DNA from: Planococcus sp. ISL-109
GTDB lineage: Bacteria > Bacillota > Bacilli > Bacillales_A > Planococcaceae
Direction of reading: 5' to 3'
NCBI RefSeq assembly: GCF_018613655.1
Contig: NZ_JAGGPW010000022.1
Span: forward strand, 1 to 51,449
Length of the DNA stretch: 51,449 nt
Shown here: piece after piece, positions 39,666 to 51,204 of the stretch
How the letters are laid out: every line of letters starts with the position of its first letter
Position numbering within the stretch: the stretch's first letter is position 1
Notes under the pieces: model-generated
What the model was told of the DNA's origin: nothing
The model's database searches: none
The model's input: only the letters and a program-made list of their open reading frames with translations
Translations under genes and position numbers: made by a program

Positions 39666-41069
39666 GTGAAACAATATGAACAGACGATGCTCACATATCT
39701 CGCTGAGCATGAGCTATTTGAAAAAGGAGATCGCCTCGTTATCGGCGTTTCGGGTGGCATCGATTCAATGGTACTCTTGCATTTTTTGTCGAGCAAGCGC
39801 CATCAGCTCGGCATCACCATCACCGCAGTGCATATCGATCATATGCTTAGAGGCGACCAGTCCGAACAAGACCGGCGTTTCGTTGAACAGTACTGTGAAT
39901 TGTGGAGCGTCCCGTTCGAAAGTTTTGCGGTGCCGGTGCCTGCCATTTTGGAGCGGGACGGCGGCAACCCGCAGCACGTCTGCCGAACGGAGCGCTACCG
40001 CATGTTCGAGTGGGTAATGGCAGATACGGCATCGTACGTTCTCATAACGGCGCATCATGCGGATGATCAACTAGAGACGGTTTTGATGGAAGGCATGCGC
40101 GGCAGTTTGAAAAATGGGGCTTTTGGCATGCGCATCAAACGGTCTTTCGGCGGCGGCTCGCTCGTGCGTCCGCAGCTCGCCGTCACCAAAGCGGAAATCG
40201 TCCGGTACGCAAAAATGCACCAAGTGCAGCATCGGGAGGACCCGAGTAACTCAAGTGAAACCTACACACGCAACCGGATCCGCAAAGCTATTGTACCTGC
40301 AATTATAGAGGAAAACCCTCGCGCAGCGTTACACTTTGCAGAACTCGCGGAACAAATAAACGAGGATGAAGAATTTCTCCAGAACCTTGCCGAACAAACG
40401 CTTCGGGAACTCCTGGCTTGTCCGGATGAATTGGTTGTTTCTGCCGAAAGTTTCAGAAATCATGCCGTTGCTTTACAAAAAAGGATGGTTCTACTACTAT
40501 TAAACTATCTGTATAATCAGAAGCAAGTGTTGATAACAAGCCAATTGGCGGAACAAGTGCGCGAGCTGCTACAAAGTTCTTCGGGCACTGTTTTTTTACA
40601 TTTGCCGAAAAATTATATGATGAGACGCCAGTACGACCGGGTTTTCTTCGAAAAAGCCAAAGAACAGCAGGAATACATTCAGGCGGATATCGGCCTTGCA
40701 TGGTCGCCACCTGTGAAAGGTGTCCGTTACTGCGTCACGGCTGTCGGTGAAGAACCGGAAGCGGCGGATGCCGCCTTCTGGTATTTCCAGTCGGCGGAGA
40801 CAAAATTTTGTCTTCGCGGGCGAAAGCCTGGCGATCGGATCGAGCTCGCTGGCATGAGCCAGGAAAAAAAACTTGCTCGGCTCATGATTGATGAGAAAGT
40901 TCCTGTCCAGGAGCGGCAAAACTGGCCAATCATTGTTGCCGGAGACGATCAAGTATTACTAGTGCCCGGTTTGCGCACGGCTGCGTGTTTAAGTCGAACA
41001 AAGCGTGCGGGGGACAATCGCGTATTAGTTGAACAATGCACAGACTATGCAAAACGAGGAAGAAACTAG
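39666..41069 (+). CDS. tilS: tRNA(Ile)-lysidine synthase
   Basis: Converts C34 of tRNA-Ile(CAU) to lysidine so that it reads AUA codons and accepts isoleucine. The 467-residue protein has the PP-loop VSGGIDSM at about residue 26, an HIDHMLRG segment, and the TilS C-terminal domains. GTG 39666 lies eight bases after AGGAGG; an upstream in-frame reading (26 residues) covers the tRNA promoter and is not conserved. The downstream hpt start lies ten bases after the stop. In B. subtilis the same gene pair tilS-hprT is followed by ftsH. Confidence 0.95.
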   Translation: MKQYEQTMLTYLAEHELFEKGDRLVIGVSGGIDSMVLLHFLSSKRHQLGITITAVHIDHMLRGDQSEQDRRFVEQYCELWSVPFESFAVPVPAILERDGGNPQHVCRTERYRMFEWVMADTASYVLITAHHADDQLETVLMEGMRGSLKNGAFGMRIKRSFGGGSLVRPQLAVTKAEIVRYAKMHQVQHREDPSNSSETYTRNRIRKAIVPAIIEENPRAALHFAELAEQINEDEEFLQNLAEQTLRELLACPDELVVSAESFRNHAVALQKRMVLLLLNYLYNQKQVLITSQLAEQVRELLQSSSGTVFLHLPKNYMMRRQYDRVFFEKAKEQQEYIQADIGLAWSPPVKGVRYCVTAVGEEPEAADAAFWYFQSAETKFCLRGRKPGDRIELAGMSQEKKLARLMIDEKVPVQERQNWPIIVAGDDQVLLVPGLRTAACLSRTKRAGDNRVLVEQCTDYAKRGRN

Positions 41070-41079
41070 GAGGCCCACC

Positions 41080-41631
41080 ATGCTACAAAAGGACATTAAA
41101 GAAGTATTGATCAGTGAAGAACAGCTGCAACAAAAAGCGCGCGAACTCGGAGAAACCTTAACCCGCGATTACGAAGGGAAATATCCGCTGGCAATCGGTG
41201 TATTAAAAGGCGCAATGCCATTTATGGGCGATCTTATGAAGCGCATCGACGGCTATATCGAAATGGATTTCATGGACGTTTCAAGCTACGGCAACGCCAC
41301 GATTTCTTCCGGGGAAGTCAAGATCGTCAAAGATTTGAACACGAGCGTTGAAGGCCGCGACCTGCTTATCATCGAAGACATCATCGATAGCGGACTGACG
41401 CTTAGTTATTTAGTGGACTTGTTTAAATACCGCAAAGCGAATTCCATTAAAATCGTTACCTTGCTTGATAAGCCGACTGGACGCAAAGTGGATTTGAAAG
41501 CAGATTATATCGGCTTTGAAGTGCCGGATGCATTTGTTGTCGGCTACGGCCTGGATTATGCGGAAAAATACCGCAACCTTCCATATATCGGCATTCTCAA
41601 GCCAGCTGTTTACAGCGGCGAAGAGGAATAG
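41080..41631 (+). CDS. hpt: Hypoxanthine phosphoribosyltransferase
   Basis: Salvages hypoxanthine (and guanine) with PRPP. The 183-residue protein has the PRPP loop [17 protein letters not shown] at about residue 98 and the [13 protein letters not shown] segment. ATG 41080 lies seven bases after AGGAGG; an in-frame start at 41029 lies within tilS. In B. subtilis the orthologous HprT binds the tilS product and regulates ftsH, which follows here too. Confidence 0.95.
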   Translation: MLQKDIKEVLISEEQLQQKARELGETLTRDYEGKYPLAIGVLKGAMPFMGDLMKRIDGYIEMDFMDVSSYGNATISSGEVKIVKDLNTSVEGRDLLIIEDIIDSGLTLSYLVDLFKYRKANSIKIVTLLDKPTGRKVDLKADYIGFEVPDAFVVGYGLDYAEKYRNLPYIGILKPAVYSGEEE

Positions 41632-41683
41632 TCAAGAAACGTTCAAAGAACCGATGATTTAACCATGCCGTAAAGGCTTTTCA

Positions 41684-41713
41684 TTGTATGCATTTTTGTC
41701 CCTGTGTTAGTAT
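41684..41713 (+). promoter_or_regulatory. Possible ftsH promoter
   Basis: TTGTAT-N18-TAGTAT, about 39 bases before the ftsH start. Moderate match. Confidence 0.5.
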
Positions 41714-41751
41714 TTAGTATAGTTTTGGGAAACTTTGTGAGGAGGCGCGGG

Positions 41752-43767
41752 ATGAATCGAATATTCCGATACACCATATTTTATCTACTGATATTCCTAG
41801 TCATCATCGGTATTCTAGGGACTTTCAATAATAGCAATCAACCGACGCAAGAAATTAATTACAACCAATTTTTGGAAGCGCTAAACGCTGGCGAAATTTC
41901 GGAAGTGACCATACAGCCGGATGCACAAGTGTATGAAGTAACCGGCCGGATGGCGAATTACGAAGAAGGCGAATCGTTCGTGACCAACATTCCAATTGAG
42001 AATGAAGCATTGGTTACACAGATTGATGAAGTCGCGACAGCGCAAGATGGTGTAACAGTTGAGTTTTTGAAAGCTCCGCAAACGAGCGGCTGGGTTCAAT
42101 TCTTTACGGGCATCATTCCATTCATCATTATCTTTATCTTGTTCTTCTTCTTGCTTAACCAATCACAAGGCGGCGGTGGCGGCCGAGTGATGAACTTCGG
42201 GAAAAGCAAGGCGAAGCTTTACGATGACCAGAAGCAGAAAGTTCGTTTCGACGATGTAGCGGGAGCGGATGAAGAGAAACAGGAACTTGTCGAAGTTGTC
42301 GATTTCCTGAAAGATCCACGCCGCTTCGGCGAAGTCGGTGCACGCATTCCGAAGGGGATCTTGCTTGTCGGACCTCCAGGTACAGGGAAAACCCTGCTTG
42401 CCCGTGCAGTAGCTGGCGAAGCAGGCACGCCGTTCTTCTCGATCAGTGGTTCTGATTTCGTGGAAATGTTTGTCGGTGTCGGAGCTTCGCGTGTTCGTGA
42501 TTTGTTCGAGAACGCGAAGAAAAACGCACCATGTATCATCTTCATCGATGAAATCGATGCAGTTGGCCGTCAGCGCGGCGCCGGACTTGGCGGCGGGCAT
42601 GATGAGCGGGAACAAACGCTCAACCAATTGCTCGTCGAAATGGATGGCTTCGGCGCGAACGAAGGCATCATCATAATTGCTGCAACCAACCGTCCAGACA
42701 TCCTGGATCCGGCACTTCTGCGTCCTGGCCGTTTTGACCGCCAGATTACAGTTGGCCGTCCGGATGTTAAAGGGCGCGAAGAAGTGTTAAAAGTCCATTC
42801 GCGCAACAAGCCGCTTGATGAAAGTGTCGACATGAAGGCAATCGCTCAGCGTACGCCTGGCTTCTCCGGTGCAGACCTTGAGAACTTATTGAACGAAGCA
42901 GCTCTTGTAGCCGCTCGCCGCAATAAAAAGAAAATCGACATGTCCGATATCGATGAAGCGACAGACCGTGTTATTGCCGGTCCGGCGAAGAAGAATCGCG
43001 TCATTTCGAAAAAAGAACGCAATATTGTCGCTTATCACGAGTCAGGCCATACCGTTATTGGCTTGATATTGGACGATGCAGACATTGTCCACAAAGTGAC
43101 AATCGTACCGCGCGGCCAGGCTGGCGGATATGCCGTCATGCTGCCGAGAGAAGACCGTTACTTTATGACAAAACCGGAACTTCTCGATAAGATTGCCGGC
43201 TTGCTCGGCGGACGTGTTGCAGAGGATATTGTCTTCGGCGAAGTATCCACTGGCGCGCACAATGACTTCCAGCGTGCGACAGGGATCGCCCGCAGCATGG
43301 TTACTGAATACGGGATGAGCGATAAGATCGGCCCAGTCCAATTTGGCCAATCCCAAGGTGGAAATGTCTTCCTTGGACGCGATTTTAATTCGGATCAGAA
43401 CTATTCCGACGCCATCGCATTCGAGATCGACCAGGAAATCCAGCGCATCATTAAAGAGCAATATGTCCGGACTAAAGAGATCCTCACTGAAAAGCGTGAG
43501 CTACTCGAACTCCTCGCCAAGACGTTGCTGGAAGTGGAAACATTGGATGCTGCTCAAATCCAGCACTTGAAAGAACACGGCACATTGCCGGAGCGTTCGT
43601 ATGAAGCCTTGAACGGCAACTACGAAGACGAAGGAGAAAGCGAAACGGATCAAGACGCCGTCAACCCGGATGTTACGGGAGCGCCGAATGATCCATCATC
43701 AGGCGATTTGCCGGAAGAAGGCTCATCGACTGATTCGCAAGGCCCGATCAAAGAAGACCGCAAATAA
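41752..43767 (+). CDS. ftsH: ATP-dependent zinc metalloprotease FtsH
   Basis: Membrane-bound AAA+ protease that degrades membrane and regulatory proteins. The 671-residue protein has two membrane segments (about 8-25 and 115-135), the Walker A GPPGTGKT near residue 207, Walker [12 protein letters not shown], the SRH region [20 protein letters not shown], and the zinc motif HESGH near residue 429. After the protease domain comes a Glu/Asp/Ser/Pro-rich tail of about 55 residues; the protein is longer than B. subtilis FtsH (637). ATG 41752 follows GAGGAGG. Confidence 0.96.
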   Translation: MNRIFRYTIFYLLIFLVIIGILGTFNNSNQPTQEINYNQFLEALNAGEISEVTIQPDAQVYEVTGRMANYEEGESFVTNIPIENEALVTQIDEVATAQDGVTVEFLKAPQTSGWVQFFTGIIPFIIIFILFFFLLNQSQGGGGGRVMNFGKSKAKLYDDQKQKVRFDDVAGADEEKQELVEVVDFLKDPRRFGEVGARIPKGILLVGPPGTGKTLLARAVAGEAGTPFFSISGSDFVEMFVGVGASRVRDLFENAKKNAPCIIFIDEIDAVGRQRGAGLGGGHDEREQTLNQLLVEMDGFGANEGIIIIAATNRPDILDPALLRPGRFDRQITVGRPDVKGREEVLKVHSRNKPLDESVDMKAIAQRTPGFSGADLENLLNEAALVAARRNKKKIDMSDIDEATDRVIAGPAKKNRVISKKERNIVAYHESGHTVIGLILDDADIVHKVTIVPRGQAGGYAVMLPREDRYFMTKPELLDKIAGLLGGRVAEDIVFGEVSTGAHNDFQRATGIARSMVTEYGMSDKIGPVQFGQSQGGNVFLGRDFNSDQNYSDAIAFEIDQEIQRIIKEQYVRTKEILTEKRELLELLAKTLLEVETLDAAQIQHLKEHGTLPERSYEALNGNYEDEGESETDQDAVNPDVTGAPNDPSSGDLPEEGSSTDSQGPIKEDRK

Positions 43768-43769
43768 TC

Positions 43770-43814
43770 AAAAGCCGGTGCCGGCCCTCTCAGGGGCTTG
43801 GCACCGGCTTTTTG
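43770..43814 (+). terminator. Terminator after ftsH
   Basis: A 13-bp outer stem (AAAAGCCGGTGCC with GGCACCGGCTTTT) with an inner GCCC/GGGC stem, then T run. Confidence 0.93.
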
Positions 43815-43828
43815 GTTTCGTGAAATTA

Positions 43829-43837
43829 TGGTATGAT
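43829..43837 (+). promoter_or_regulatory. Extended -10 promoter for coaX
   Basis: TGG followed by TATGAT, 35 bases before the coaX start; no suitable -35 spacing (TTGGTT is 14 bases away). Confidence 0.5.
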
Positions 43838-43872
43838 GTGTTGGAAATTCAGCAGATAAATGGGGAGAAACT

Positions 43873-44640
43873 ATGATCTTAGTGATGGATACCGGCAATA
43901 CCAATATCGCCCTTGGCGTATATGATAATGACACACTTCTGCACCATTGGAGGATGGAAACTGATCGCCACAAAACCGAAGACGAATACGCCATGCAAAT
44001 CAAAGCGTTCTTGAATCATGTCGGTCTCGGTTTCGACGCAATCGACGGCGTCATCATGTCATCGGTCGTCCCGCCGATCATGTTCGCGTTGGAGCGCATG
44101 GCACAAAAGTATTTTCATACAAAAGCGTTGGTCGTCGGACCGGGCGTTAAGACCGGCCTCAATATCAAATACGAAAATCCGCGCGAAGTCGGCGCGGACC
44201 GCATCGTCAATGCTGTCGCAGCTATCCAGGAATACGGCGGCCCGCTGATCATTGTCGATTTCGGCACCGCCAACACGTTTTGTTATATCGATGAACACAA
44301 TCATTACCAAGGCGGCGCGATTGCCCCCGGCATCCAAAGCTCGACCGAGGCGCTTTACACGCGCGCGTCGAAATTGCCGCGTATCGAAATCGCCTGCCCG
44401 GACTCAGTCGTCGGCAAAAATACCATTTCAGCGATGCAGGCGGGAATCGTCTACGGATATGTAGGCCAGGCGGAGGGCATTATCGTGCGCATGAAAAAAC
44501 AAAGCAAAGAGCCCCCGAAAGTCATTGCGACTGGTGGCCTCGCACCGCTCATTGCGGCAGAGTCGGATATGATTGACCTCGTCGATCCATTTTTGACATT
44601 GAAAGGTTTACATTTTATTTATAAACGCAATCAAGCGTAA
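43873..44640 (+). CDS. coaX: Type III pantothenate kinase
   Basis: Phosphorylates pantothenate in the first step of coenzyme A synthesis; type III enzymes resist CoA feedback. The 255-residue ASKHA-fold protein opens with [17 protein letters not shown], has the [15 protein letters not shown] segment, and a second phosphate-binding [11 protein letters not shown] 43873 follows TGGGGAG. It heads coaX-hslO-yacD in the Bacillus order. Confidence 0.95.
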   Translation: MILVMDTGNTNIALGVYDNDTLLHHWRMETDRHKTEDEYAMQIKAFLNHVGLGFDAIDGVIMSSVVPPIMFALERMAQKYFHTKALVVGPGVKTGLNIKYENPREVGADRIVNAVAAIQEYGGPLIIVDFGTANTFCYIDEHNHYQGGAIAPGIQSSTEALYTRASKLPRIEIACPDSVVGKNTISAMQAGIVYGYVGQAEGIIVRMKKQSKEPPKVIATGGLAPLIAAESDMIDLVDPFLTLKGLHFIYKRNQA

Positions 44641-44656
44641 AGGAAGGAAGAACTAT

Positions 44657-45538
44657 ATGGCAGATTATCTAGTACGCGGCCTCGGCTTTAACGGCCATGT
44701 CCGCGCATTTGCAGTGAATACGACAGAGACGGTCGGCGAAGCGCAGCGTCGCCACCAGACGTGGCCTGCCGCAACAGCGGCACTGGGCCGCTTAATGACA
44801 GGAGGCGTCATGTTCGGCGCGATGTTAAAAGGAGACGACCGCGTCACCTTGAAAATTGAAGCAGGCGGTCCAATCGGGCATCTATTGGTCGACAGCGATG
44901 GCAAAGGCAATGTGCGCGGCTATGTGTCCAATCCGCAAACTCATGTCGATAGCAAGGGCGGCAAGCTCGATGTAAAAGGCGTCGTCGGCACGAACGGCAT
45001 GCTGTCGGTCGTCAAAGACCTCGGCATGCGCGATTATTTCACTGGCCAGACGCCGATTGTCTCCGGGGAGATTGCTGAAGATTTGACCTATTATTTTGTC
45101 GTTTCTGAACAAATCCCGTCATCAGTCGGTCTTGGAGTGCTCGTGGATACCGATAATTCCGTGCTCGCGGCCGGCGGGTTCATCATCCAGTTGATGCCGG
45201 ATACTGATGATGAGACCATCACCGCCATCGAAAAGCGTTTAGCTAAAATAGAACCCGTGTCTTCAATGATCAAGCGCGGACTTTCGCCGGAAGAAATTCT
45301 GGAAGAAGTACTCGGGCATGACAATGTCCAGATTCTCGGGAAAACACTGGTGCAATTCAAATGCACTTGTTCCAAAGAGAAATTTGCTGAAGGGCTGATC
45401 GGGCTCGGAGCGGCGGAAATCCGTGAAATGATCGAAACAGACGGACAAGCAGAAGCGGAATGCCATTTCTGCCACGAGAAGTACCACTACAACAAAGAAG
45501 AATTGGAAGCGTTGCTCAATGAAATCGAATCGAACTAA
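44657..45538 (+). CDS. hslO: Redox-regulated chaperone Hsp33
   Basis: Chaperone activated by oxidation: zinc release from four cysteines unfolds the linker and exposes binding surfaces. The 293-residue protein has the C-terminal redox switch CTC (in [10 protein letters not shown]) and CHFC (in [10 protein letters not shown]), spaced as in the family. ATG 44657 lies 16 bases after coaX behind GGAAGGAAG. Its last 20 bases overlap yacD in another frame. Confidence 0.95.
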   Translation: MADYLVRGLGFNGHVRAFAVNTTETVGEAQRRHQTWPAATAALGRLMTGGVMFGAMLKGDDRVTLKIEAGGPIGHLLVDSDGKGNVRGYVSNPQTHVDSKGGKLDVKGVVGTNGMLSVVKDLGMRDYFTGQTPIVSGEIAEDLTYYFVVSEQIPSSVGLGVLVDTDNSVLAAGGFIIQLMPDTDDETITAIEKRLAKIEPVSSMIKRGLSPEEILEEVLGHDNVQILGKTLVQFKCTCSKEKFAEGLIGLGAAEIREMIETDGQAEAECHFCHEKYHYNKEELEALLNEIESN

Positions 45539-46445
45539 CACAATACCCCCGCAACAGAAGCGCCATTTGAAAACGAAACCGGTACTCTTGATAATCGGCA
45601 TCTTGCTGCTGGCCAATTTGCTATGGTTTATCGCTTGGCTCATCCCGAACGGCAGCAGCGCAGCTAACGAAGAAGTCGCAGCGGTCGACGGGGAAGAAGT
45701 TACCCGCGCCGAGTGGATGGCAGCTATGGAAGAACAGCATGGGCGCGGGGCATTGCTCGAACTCGTCAACGAAAAAGTCATGTCCGCAGCAGCGGACGAT
45801 TACGGAATCGACGTATCCGACAAGGAGATCGATCTGGAACTCGCGATGCTCCGGACCGCCCAGGACGGAACAGAAGAACTACTCTATGCGAATGACACGG
45901 AACGCCAGCGTGAGAAAGTGAAAGCACAATTGATTTTGGAGAAAGTACTGACGAAAGACGTTCTGATTGAGGAGCAAGCTATCAAAGATTTCTATGAAGA
46001 CAATAAGGTGATCTATGAAGTCAAGGATTCATACCGCACGAGCATGATCGTCTTGAATTCCAAAGCGGAAGCGGAAGAAGCGATCAAGGAGCTGGAAAGT
46101 GGATCAAGCTTTGAAGCGCTGGCGCGTGAACGCTCTATCGATAACGCTACAGGCAATCTAGGGGGGGACATCGGTTTTGTTTCGCCGAATCAACCATCGA
46201 TCGACCAGCAGATTGCCGAAACGGTAGGTAGCCTCGAACCTGGAACTTGGTCATCACCGCTCGCGCTTGATGACGGCCGGACGGCCATCATTATGGTGAA
46301 AGAAAAAATCGAAGGCCGCAAGTTCAGCTATGACGAAGTGCAGGAGCATATCAGCCGGGAACTAGCACTTGAGCAATTGCCGCAATCCGTTTCTCCGGAA
46401 GCATTTTGGCAGGAATTCGACGCGGAATGGTTCTACGGGGAATGA
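45519..46445 (+). CDS. yacD: PrsA-like peptidyl-prolyl isomerase (YacD)
   Basis: A membrane-anchored extracytoplasmic foldase of 308 residues. The N terminus is basic, followed by one hydrophobic segment (about 22-42) without a lipobox cysteine, so it is not a lipoprotein like PrsA. A SurA/PrsA-type helical region follows, then a parvulin domain (about 165-265) with [25 protein letters not shown] sequence. Isomerase activity is inferred; the clients are unknown. It overlaps hslO by 20 bases and is translationally coupled. Confidence 0.85.
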   Translation: MKSNRTNTIPPQQKRHLKTKPVLLIIGILLLANLLWFIAWLIPNGSSAANEEVAAVDGEEVTRAEWMAAMEEQHGRGALLELVNEKVMSAAADDYGIDVSDKEIDLELAMLRTAQDGTEELLYANDTERQREKVKAQLILEKVLTKDVLIEEQAIKDFYEDNKVIYEVKDSYRTSMIVLNSKAEAEEAIKELESGSSFEALARERSIDNATGNLGGDIGFVSPNQPSIDQQIAETVGSLEPGTWSSPLALDDGRTAIIMVKEKIEGRKFSYDEVQEHISRELALEQLPQSVSPEAFWQEFDAEWFYGE

Positions 46446-46476
46446 GTTGCTCTCTATAGAGCCTTTCCTCTAAAGT

Positions 46477-46505
46477 TTGACAGCATATATGACAATTGCT
46501 AAGAT
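46477..46505 (+). promoter_or_regulatory. cysK promoter
   Basis: TTGACA-N17-TAAGAT, 48 bases before the cysK start, preceded by a weak GCTCT/AGAGC hairpin at 46449-46462 that may partly terminate yacD transcripts. A CymR operator would be expected near here; I cannot assign one from memory. Confidence 0.85.
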
Positions 46506-46553
46506 AAATTCATACAAAGTCGATAAAAACACTAGGGATTAGGAGTGGTAAGC

Positions 46554-47489
46554 ATGGCACGAGTAGGAAATTCGATTATTGACTTGATTGGGCAAACGCC
46601 GATTGTTAAATTGAACCGGCTGACAGGACCTGAGGATGCGGAAGTTTACGTGAAATTGGAATATTTCAACCCTGGCTCAAGCGTCAAAGACCGCATTGCA
46701 CTCGCGATGATCGAAGCGGCTGAAAAATCCGGTGACTTGAAATCCGGCGATACCTTGATCGAGCCGACAAGCGGCAACACGGGCATCGGCCTGGCCATGA
46801 TTGCGGCAGCGAAAGGCTATCGCGCCGTGCTGGTCATGCCTGAAACGATGAGCATGGAACGCCGCAATTTATTGCGCGCCTACGGGGCGGAACTGGTCTT
46901 GACGCCAGGCCCGGACGGAATGAACGGCCCAAACGGCGCCATCAAGACAGCCGAAAAGCTTGCAGGGGAAAACTCGTGGTTCATGCCGCAGCAATTCAAC
47001 AACCCGGCAAACCCGGAAGTGCATCGTTTGACGACCGGTCCTGAAATCGTGGAAGCGATGGATCAATTGGATGGATTCATTTCCGGTATCGGAACAGGCG
47101 GCACGATAACAGGCGCTGGCCAAGTATTGAAAGAACATTTCCCGAACGTCCATATTGTGGCCGTTGAGCCGACTGATTCCCCTGTCCTGTCCGGCGGAAA
47201 ACCAGGGCCTCACAAAATCCAAGGCATCGGCGCTGGTTTTGTTCCAGCCGTATTGAACACAGAAATCTACGACGAAATCATGCAAGTGAGCAACGAGCAA
47301 TCCTACGACACGGCACGCAAAACGGCGCGTGAAGAAGGTATTCTCGGCGGTGTTTCATCCGGAGCGGCCATCTATGCTGCACTCGAACTCGCCAAGCGTC
47401 TCGGGAAAGGCAAGAAAATATTGGCGATTTTGCCATCAAACGGCGAGCGCTACTTAAGCACTCCGCTTTATCAATTCGACGAAAATTAA
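46554..47489 (+). CDS. cysK: Cysteine synthase A
   Basis: O-acetylserine sulfhydrylase: makes cysteine from O-acetylserine and sulfide. The 311-residue PLP enzyme has [11 protein letters not shown] with the Schiff-base Lys45, the [12 protein letters not shown] substrate loop, and [10 protein letters not shown] for phosphate binding. ATG 46554 lies eight bases after AGGAG; GTG 46545 overlaps the RBS. In B. subtilis pabB-pabA-pabC-sul follow; here folP follows directly. Confidence 0.96.
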   Translation: MARVGNSIIDLIGQTPIVKLNRLTGPEDAEVYVKLEYFNPGSSVKDRIALAMIEAAEKSGDLKSGDTLIEPTSGNTGIGLAMIAAAKGYRAVLVMPETMSMERRNLLRAYGAELVLTPGPDGMNGPNGAIKTAEKLAGENSWFMPQQFNNPANPEVHRLTTGPEIVEAMDQLDGFISGIGTGGTITGAGQVLKEHFPNVHIVAVEPTDSPVLSGGKPGPHKIQGIGAGFVPAVLNTEIYDEIMQVSNEQSYDTARKTAREEGILGGVSSGAAIYAALELAKRLGKGKKILAILPSNGERYLSTPLYQFDEN

Positions 47490-47502
47490 TGAGGGGTTTA
47501 AC

Positions 47503-47530
47503 AGGGTCTGCTGACAAGCGGGCTCTTTTA
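47503..47530 (+). terminator. Terminator after cysK
   Basis: AGGGTCTGC pairs with GCGGGCTCT (three G-U pairs) around TGACAA, followed by TTTTATT. Confidence 0.65.
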
Positions 47531-47637
47531 TTGTGGCGAAAAGGCATGGGTTCGCGATAAGATAAAGGCAGTTTGAAAAATATTATTTCCCAGGAAATGA
47601 CCTGTTTCTTTATTCCATAGATGGACGGTGAACTACG

Positions 47638-48447
47638 ATGAATCTAAACTTAAACGAAAAAACGCGCGTTATGGGCATTTTGAATGTGACGCCGGATTCT
47701 TTTTCCGACGGCGGGCAATTCGATAATGTTGAAAAAGCTGTCGCCCGTGCCAAGCAAATGATTGGAGACGGAGCGGAAATTATTGATGTCGGCGGCGAAT
47801 CGACGCGTCCCGGGCATACACAGATCTCCGATGAGGAGGAAATTGCGCGAGTTGTTCCGGTCATCAAGGCGCTCAAACAACAAGCGGATGTCCTTATTTC
47901 CATTGATACATACAAATCCGGCGTCGCCAAAGCGGCCATCGAGGCAGGCGCGCACATTATCAACGACATATGGGGCGCAAAATACGACCCTGAAATCGCC
48001 AAAATCGCAGCCGACAAAAAAGTGCCGATCATCCTCATGCACAATCGGACTGAGGCGGTTTACGAGGATTTTTGGCAAGACGCCAAAGAAGATTTATTGG
48101 AAAGCATCCACATCGCACGTGCTGCGGGTGTTCCAAACGAACAGATTTGGCTGGATCCCGGCATCGGTTTTGCCAAAACACTCGCACAAAATATCGAGAT
48201 GATGCACCACCTCGACCAACTCGTAGCAATGGGTTATCCGGTGCTTCTCGGCACGTCACGCAAATCGTTTATAGGGAAACTGCTCGATGTCCCGGTCGAT
48301 GAACGTTTGGAAGGGTCTCTCGCGACGGCAGCTTACGGCATCATGAAAGGCTGCCAAGTGGTCCGCGTCCACGACGTCAAAGAGACTGCAAGAATAGTGA
48401 AAATGATGGATTTCTTGAATGGCAAGACCAAGATGGAGGGGTATTGA
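47638..48447 (+). CDS. folP: Dihydropteroate synthase
   Basis: Condenses p-aminobenzoate with hydroxymethyl-dihydropterin pyrophosphate; the sulfonamide target. The 269-residue TIM-barrel protein has MGILNVTPDSFSDGG and IDVGGESTRPG, plus the C-terminal RVHDVKET. ATG 47638 follows a modest GACGGTGA. It heads folP-folB-folK with overlapping ends. The p-aminobenzoate genes that precede it in B. subtilis are absent from this window. Confidence 0.96.
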   Translation: MNLNLNEKTRVMGILNVTPDSFSDGGQFDNVEKAVARAKQMIGDGAEIIDVGGESTRPGHTQISDEEEIARVVPVIKALKQQADVLISIDTYKSGVAKAAIEAGAHIINDIWGAKYDPEIAKIAADKKVPIILMHNRTEAVYEDFWQDAKEDLLESIHIARAAGVPNEQIWLDPGIGFAKTLAQNIEMMHHLDQLVAMGYPVLLGTSRKSFIGKLLDVPVDERLEGSLATAAYGIMKGCQVVRVHDVKETARIVKMMDFLNGKTKMEGY

Positions 48448-48809
48448 TGGATTATATTCATTTGAATGATATGGAATTTTATGGGTATCACGGTGTCTTC
48501 CCAGAAGAAACCAAGCTCGGACAGCGCTTCCGAGCGACGGTGACATTGGCGGTTGATTTAAAGCGTGCAGGAGAAACCGATGAACTGGAGCATACAGTCC
48601 ATTACGGCGAAGCCTACGAAACATGCCGCGAAATTATTGAAGGAAAGCCGAAAAAGTTGGTGGAAGCAGTAGCAGAGACAGTAGCCGCCGAAATCCTAAG
48701 CCGCTTCCCGCTCGTCCAAGGAGTGCGTGTGCAACTAGTCAAACCAGATCCACCGATTCCGGGCCATTACAAATCGGTGTCGATTGATATCACTCGGGGG
48801 AACTTCTAA
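48447..48809 (+). CDS. folB: Dihydroneopterin aldolase
   Basis: Cleaves 7,8-dihydroneopterin to hydroxymethyl-dihydropterin and glycolaldehyde. The 120-residue protein has NDMEFYGYHGVFPEE with the catalytic tyrosine region, the EHTVHYGEAYE segment, and a catalytic Lys near KPDPPIPGHY. ATG 48447 shares one base with the folP stop (TGATG) and lies five bases after GGAGGGG; TTG 48444 is a less likely start. It overlaps folK by one base. Confidence 0.93.
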   Translation: MDYIHLNDMEFYGYHGVFPEETKLGQRFRATVTLAVDLKRAGETDELEHTVHYGEAYETCREIIEGKPKKLVEAVAETVAAEILSRFPLVQGVRVQLVKPDPPIPGHYKSVSIDITRGNF

Positions 48810-49315
48810 TGAACACTGCATATTTGTCGCTCGGTTCGAATTTAGGGAACCGGAAAGCGCAGCTTCAGGAAGCGGTGCGGCTGCTTCAGGAACATCCCGG
48901 AATTTCTAATGTGAAAATTTCTTCTATCTATGAGACGGCTCCCGTCGGCTTCACCGAGCAGTCGGCGTTTCTGAACTTGGTCGTTCAATTGGAGACCACG
49001 CTTTCCGCGCTCGAATTATTGGATGCGTGCCAGGAGATAGAACAGGCACTGCACAGGGAGCGCATTGTCCGTTGGGGGCCGCGCACGGTAGACCTTGACA
49101 TATTGCTTTATAATCACGACAATATGCAAACGGAGAGGCTGGTTATCCCGCATCCCCGTATGCAGGAGCGGGCTTTTGTACTCGTCCCGCTGCGCGACCT
49201 CATGCCTTCGCTGCTTCTTCCGGAAGATGTGGAGGCGCAAGAGGTAGCCTTACAGAAAACCTATAGCGACACAAACGCTTTTCTGCGTGATAACGACTCA
49301 TCGCAGAAACTTTGA
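48809..49315 (+). CDS. folK: HPPK: 2-amino-4-hydroxy-6-hydroxymethyldihydropteridine pyrophosphokinase
   Basis: Transfers pyrophosphate from ATP to hydroxymethyl-dihydropterin, producing the FolP substrate. The 168-residue protein has LSLGSNLGNRKAQL, the signature GPRTVDLDILLY and PHPRMQERAFVLVPL. ATG 48809 overlaps the folB stop (TAATG). In B. subtilis yazB and a tRNA-dihydrouridine synthase gene (yacF) follow before lysS; neither is present here. Confidence 0.95.
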   Translation: MNTAYLSLGSNLGNRKAQLQEAVRLLQEHPGISNVKISSIYETAPVGFTEQSAFLNLVVQLETTLSALELLDACQEIEQALHRERIVRWGPRTVDLDILLYNHDNMQTERLVIPHPRMQERAFVLVPLRDLMPSLLLPEDVEAQEVALQKTYSDTNAFLRDNDSSQKL

Positions 49316-49426
49316 ACATCTATCATGGATTTTTATAGAGACCAATAGAACCGCATGAAAACAAGTGGCAAACGAGAAGACGTTTCAAAAAGAGCTAACG
49401 GTACCTTAAGTAGTGTAAATTGAGAT

Positions 49427-49458
49427 AAAAAGCTGCCACCGAACATTGGCAGCTTTTT
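49427..49458 (+). terminator. Terminator between folK and lysS
   Basis: A perfect 12-bp stem (AAAAAGCTGCCA with TGGCAGCTTTTT), eight-base loop. It lies about 110 bases after folK; the sequence between holds nothing I recognise. Confidence 0.9.
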
Positions 49459-49536
49459 CTTATGTAGCAGCAAGAGAAATTGTGTACAATGGATAAATAC
49501 ACGAAAGCACGTGGTTTTAACATAAAAGGAGTGTAG

Positions 49537-51024
<1,488 letters not shown>

Positions 51025-51033
51025 TAGAAATAG

Positions 51034-51071
51034 AAATCCAGATAAGCTATCCAGCTTATCTGGATTTTTTT
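51034..51071 (+). terminator. Terminator after lysS
   Basis: A perfect 15-bp stem (AAATCCAGATAAGCT with AGCTTATCTGGATTT), four-base loop, T run. Confidence 0.95.
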
Positions 51072-51082
51072 AAAGAACTCTC

Positions 51083-51111
51083 TTGCGCTCACGTTAAATA
51101 GATGATAAGAT
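51083..51111 (+). promoter_or_regulatory. Upstream rRNA promoter
   Basis: TTGCGC-N17-TAAGAT, 87 bases upstream of the second promoter; tandem promoters are usual for Bacillus rRNA operons. Confidence 0.5.
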
Positions 51112-51169
51112 ACTTCTTGTCGCGTTTTTAGAAAATGCGTGTTATAAATAAAGGCGAAAAAATTCGCTC

Positions 51170-51198
51170 TTGACTCTTAATTAAGAGTTTGGTAATAT
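51170..51198 (+). promoter_or_regulatory. Downstream rRNA promoter with palindromic spacer
   Basis: TTGACT-N17-TAATAT. The 16-bp perfect palindrome ACTCTTAATTAAGAGT (51173-51188) overlaps the -35 and fills most of the spacer. Confidence 0.8.
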
Positions 51199-51204
51199 AG
51201 AAAA

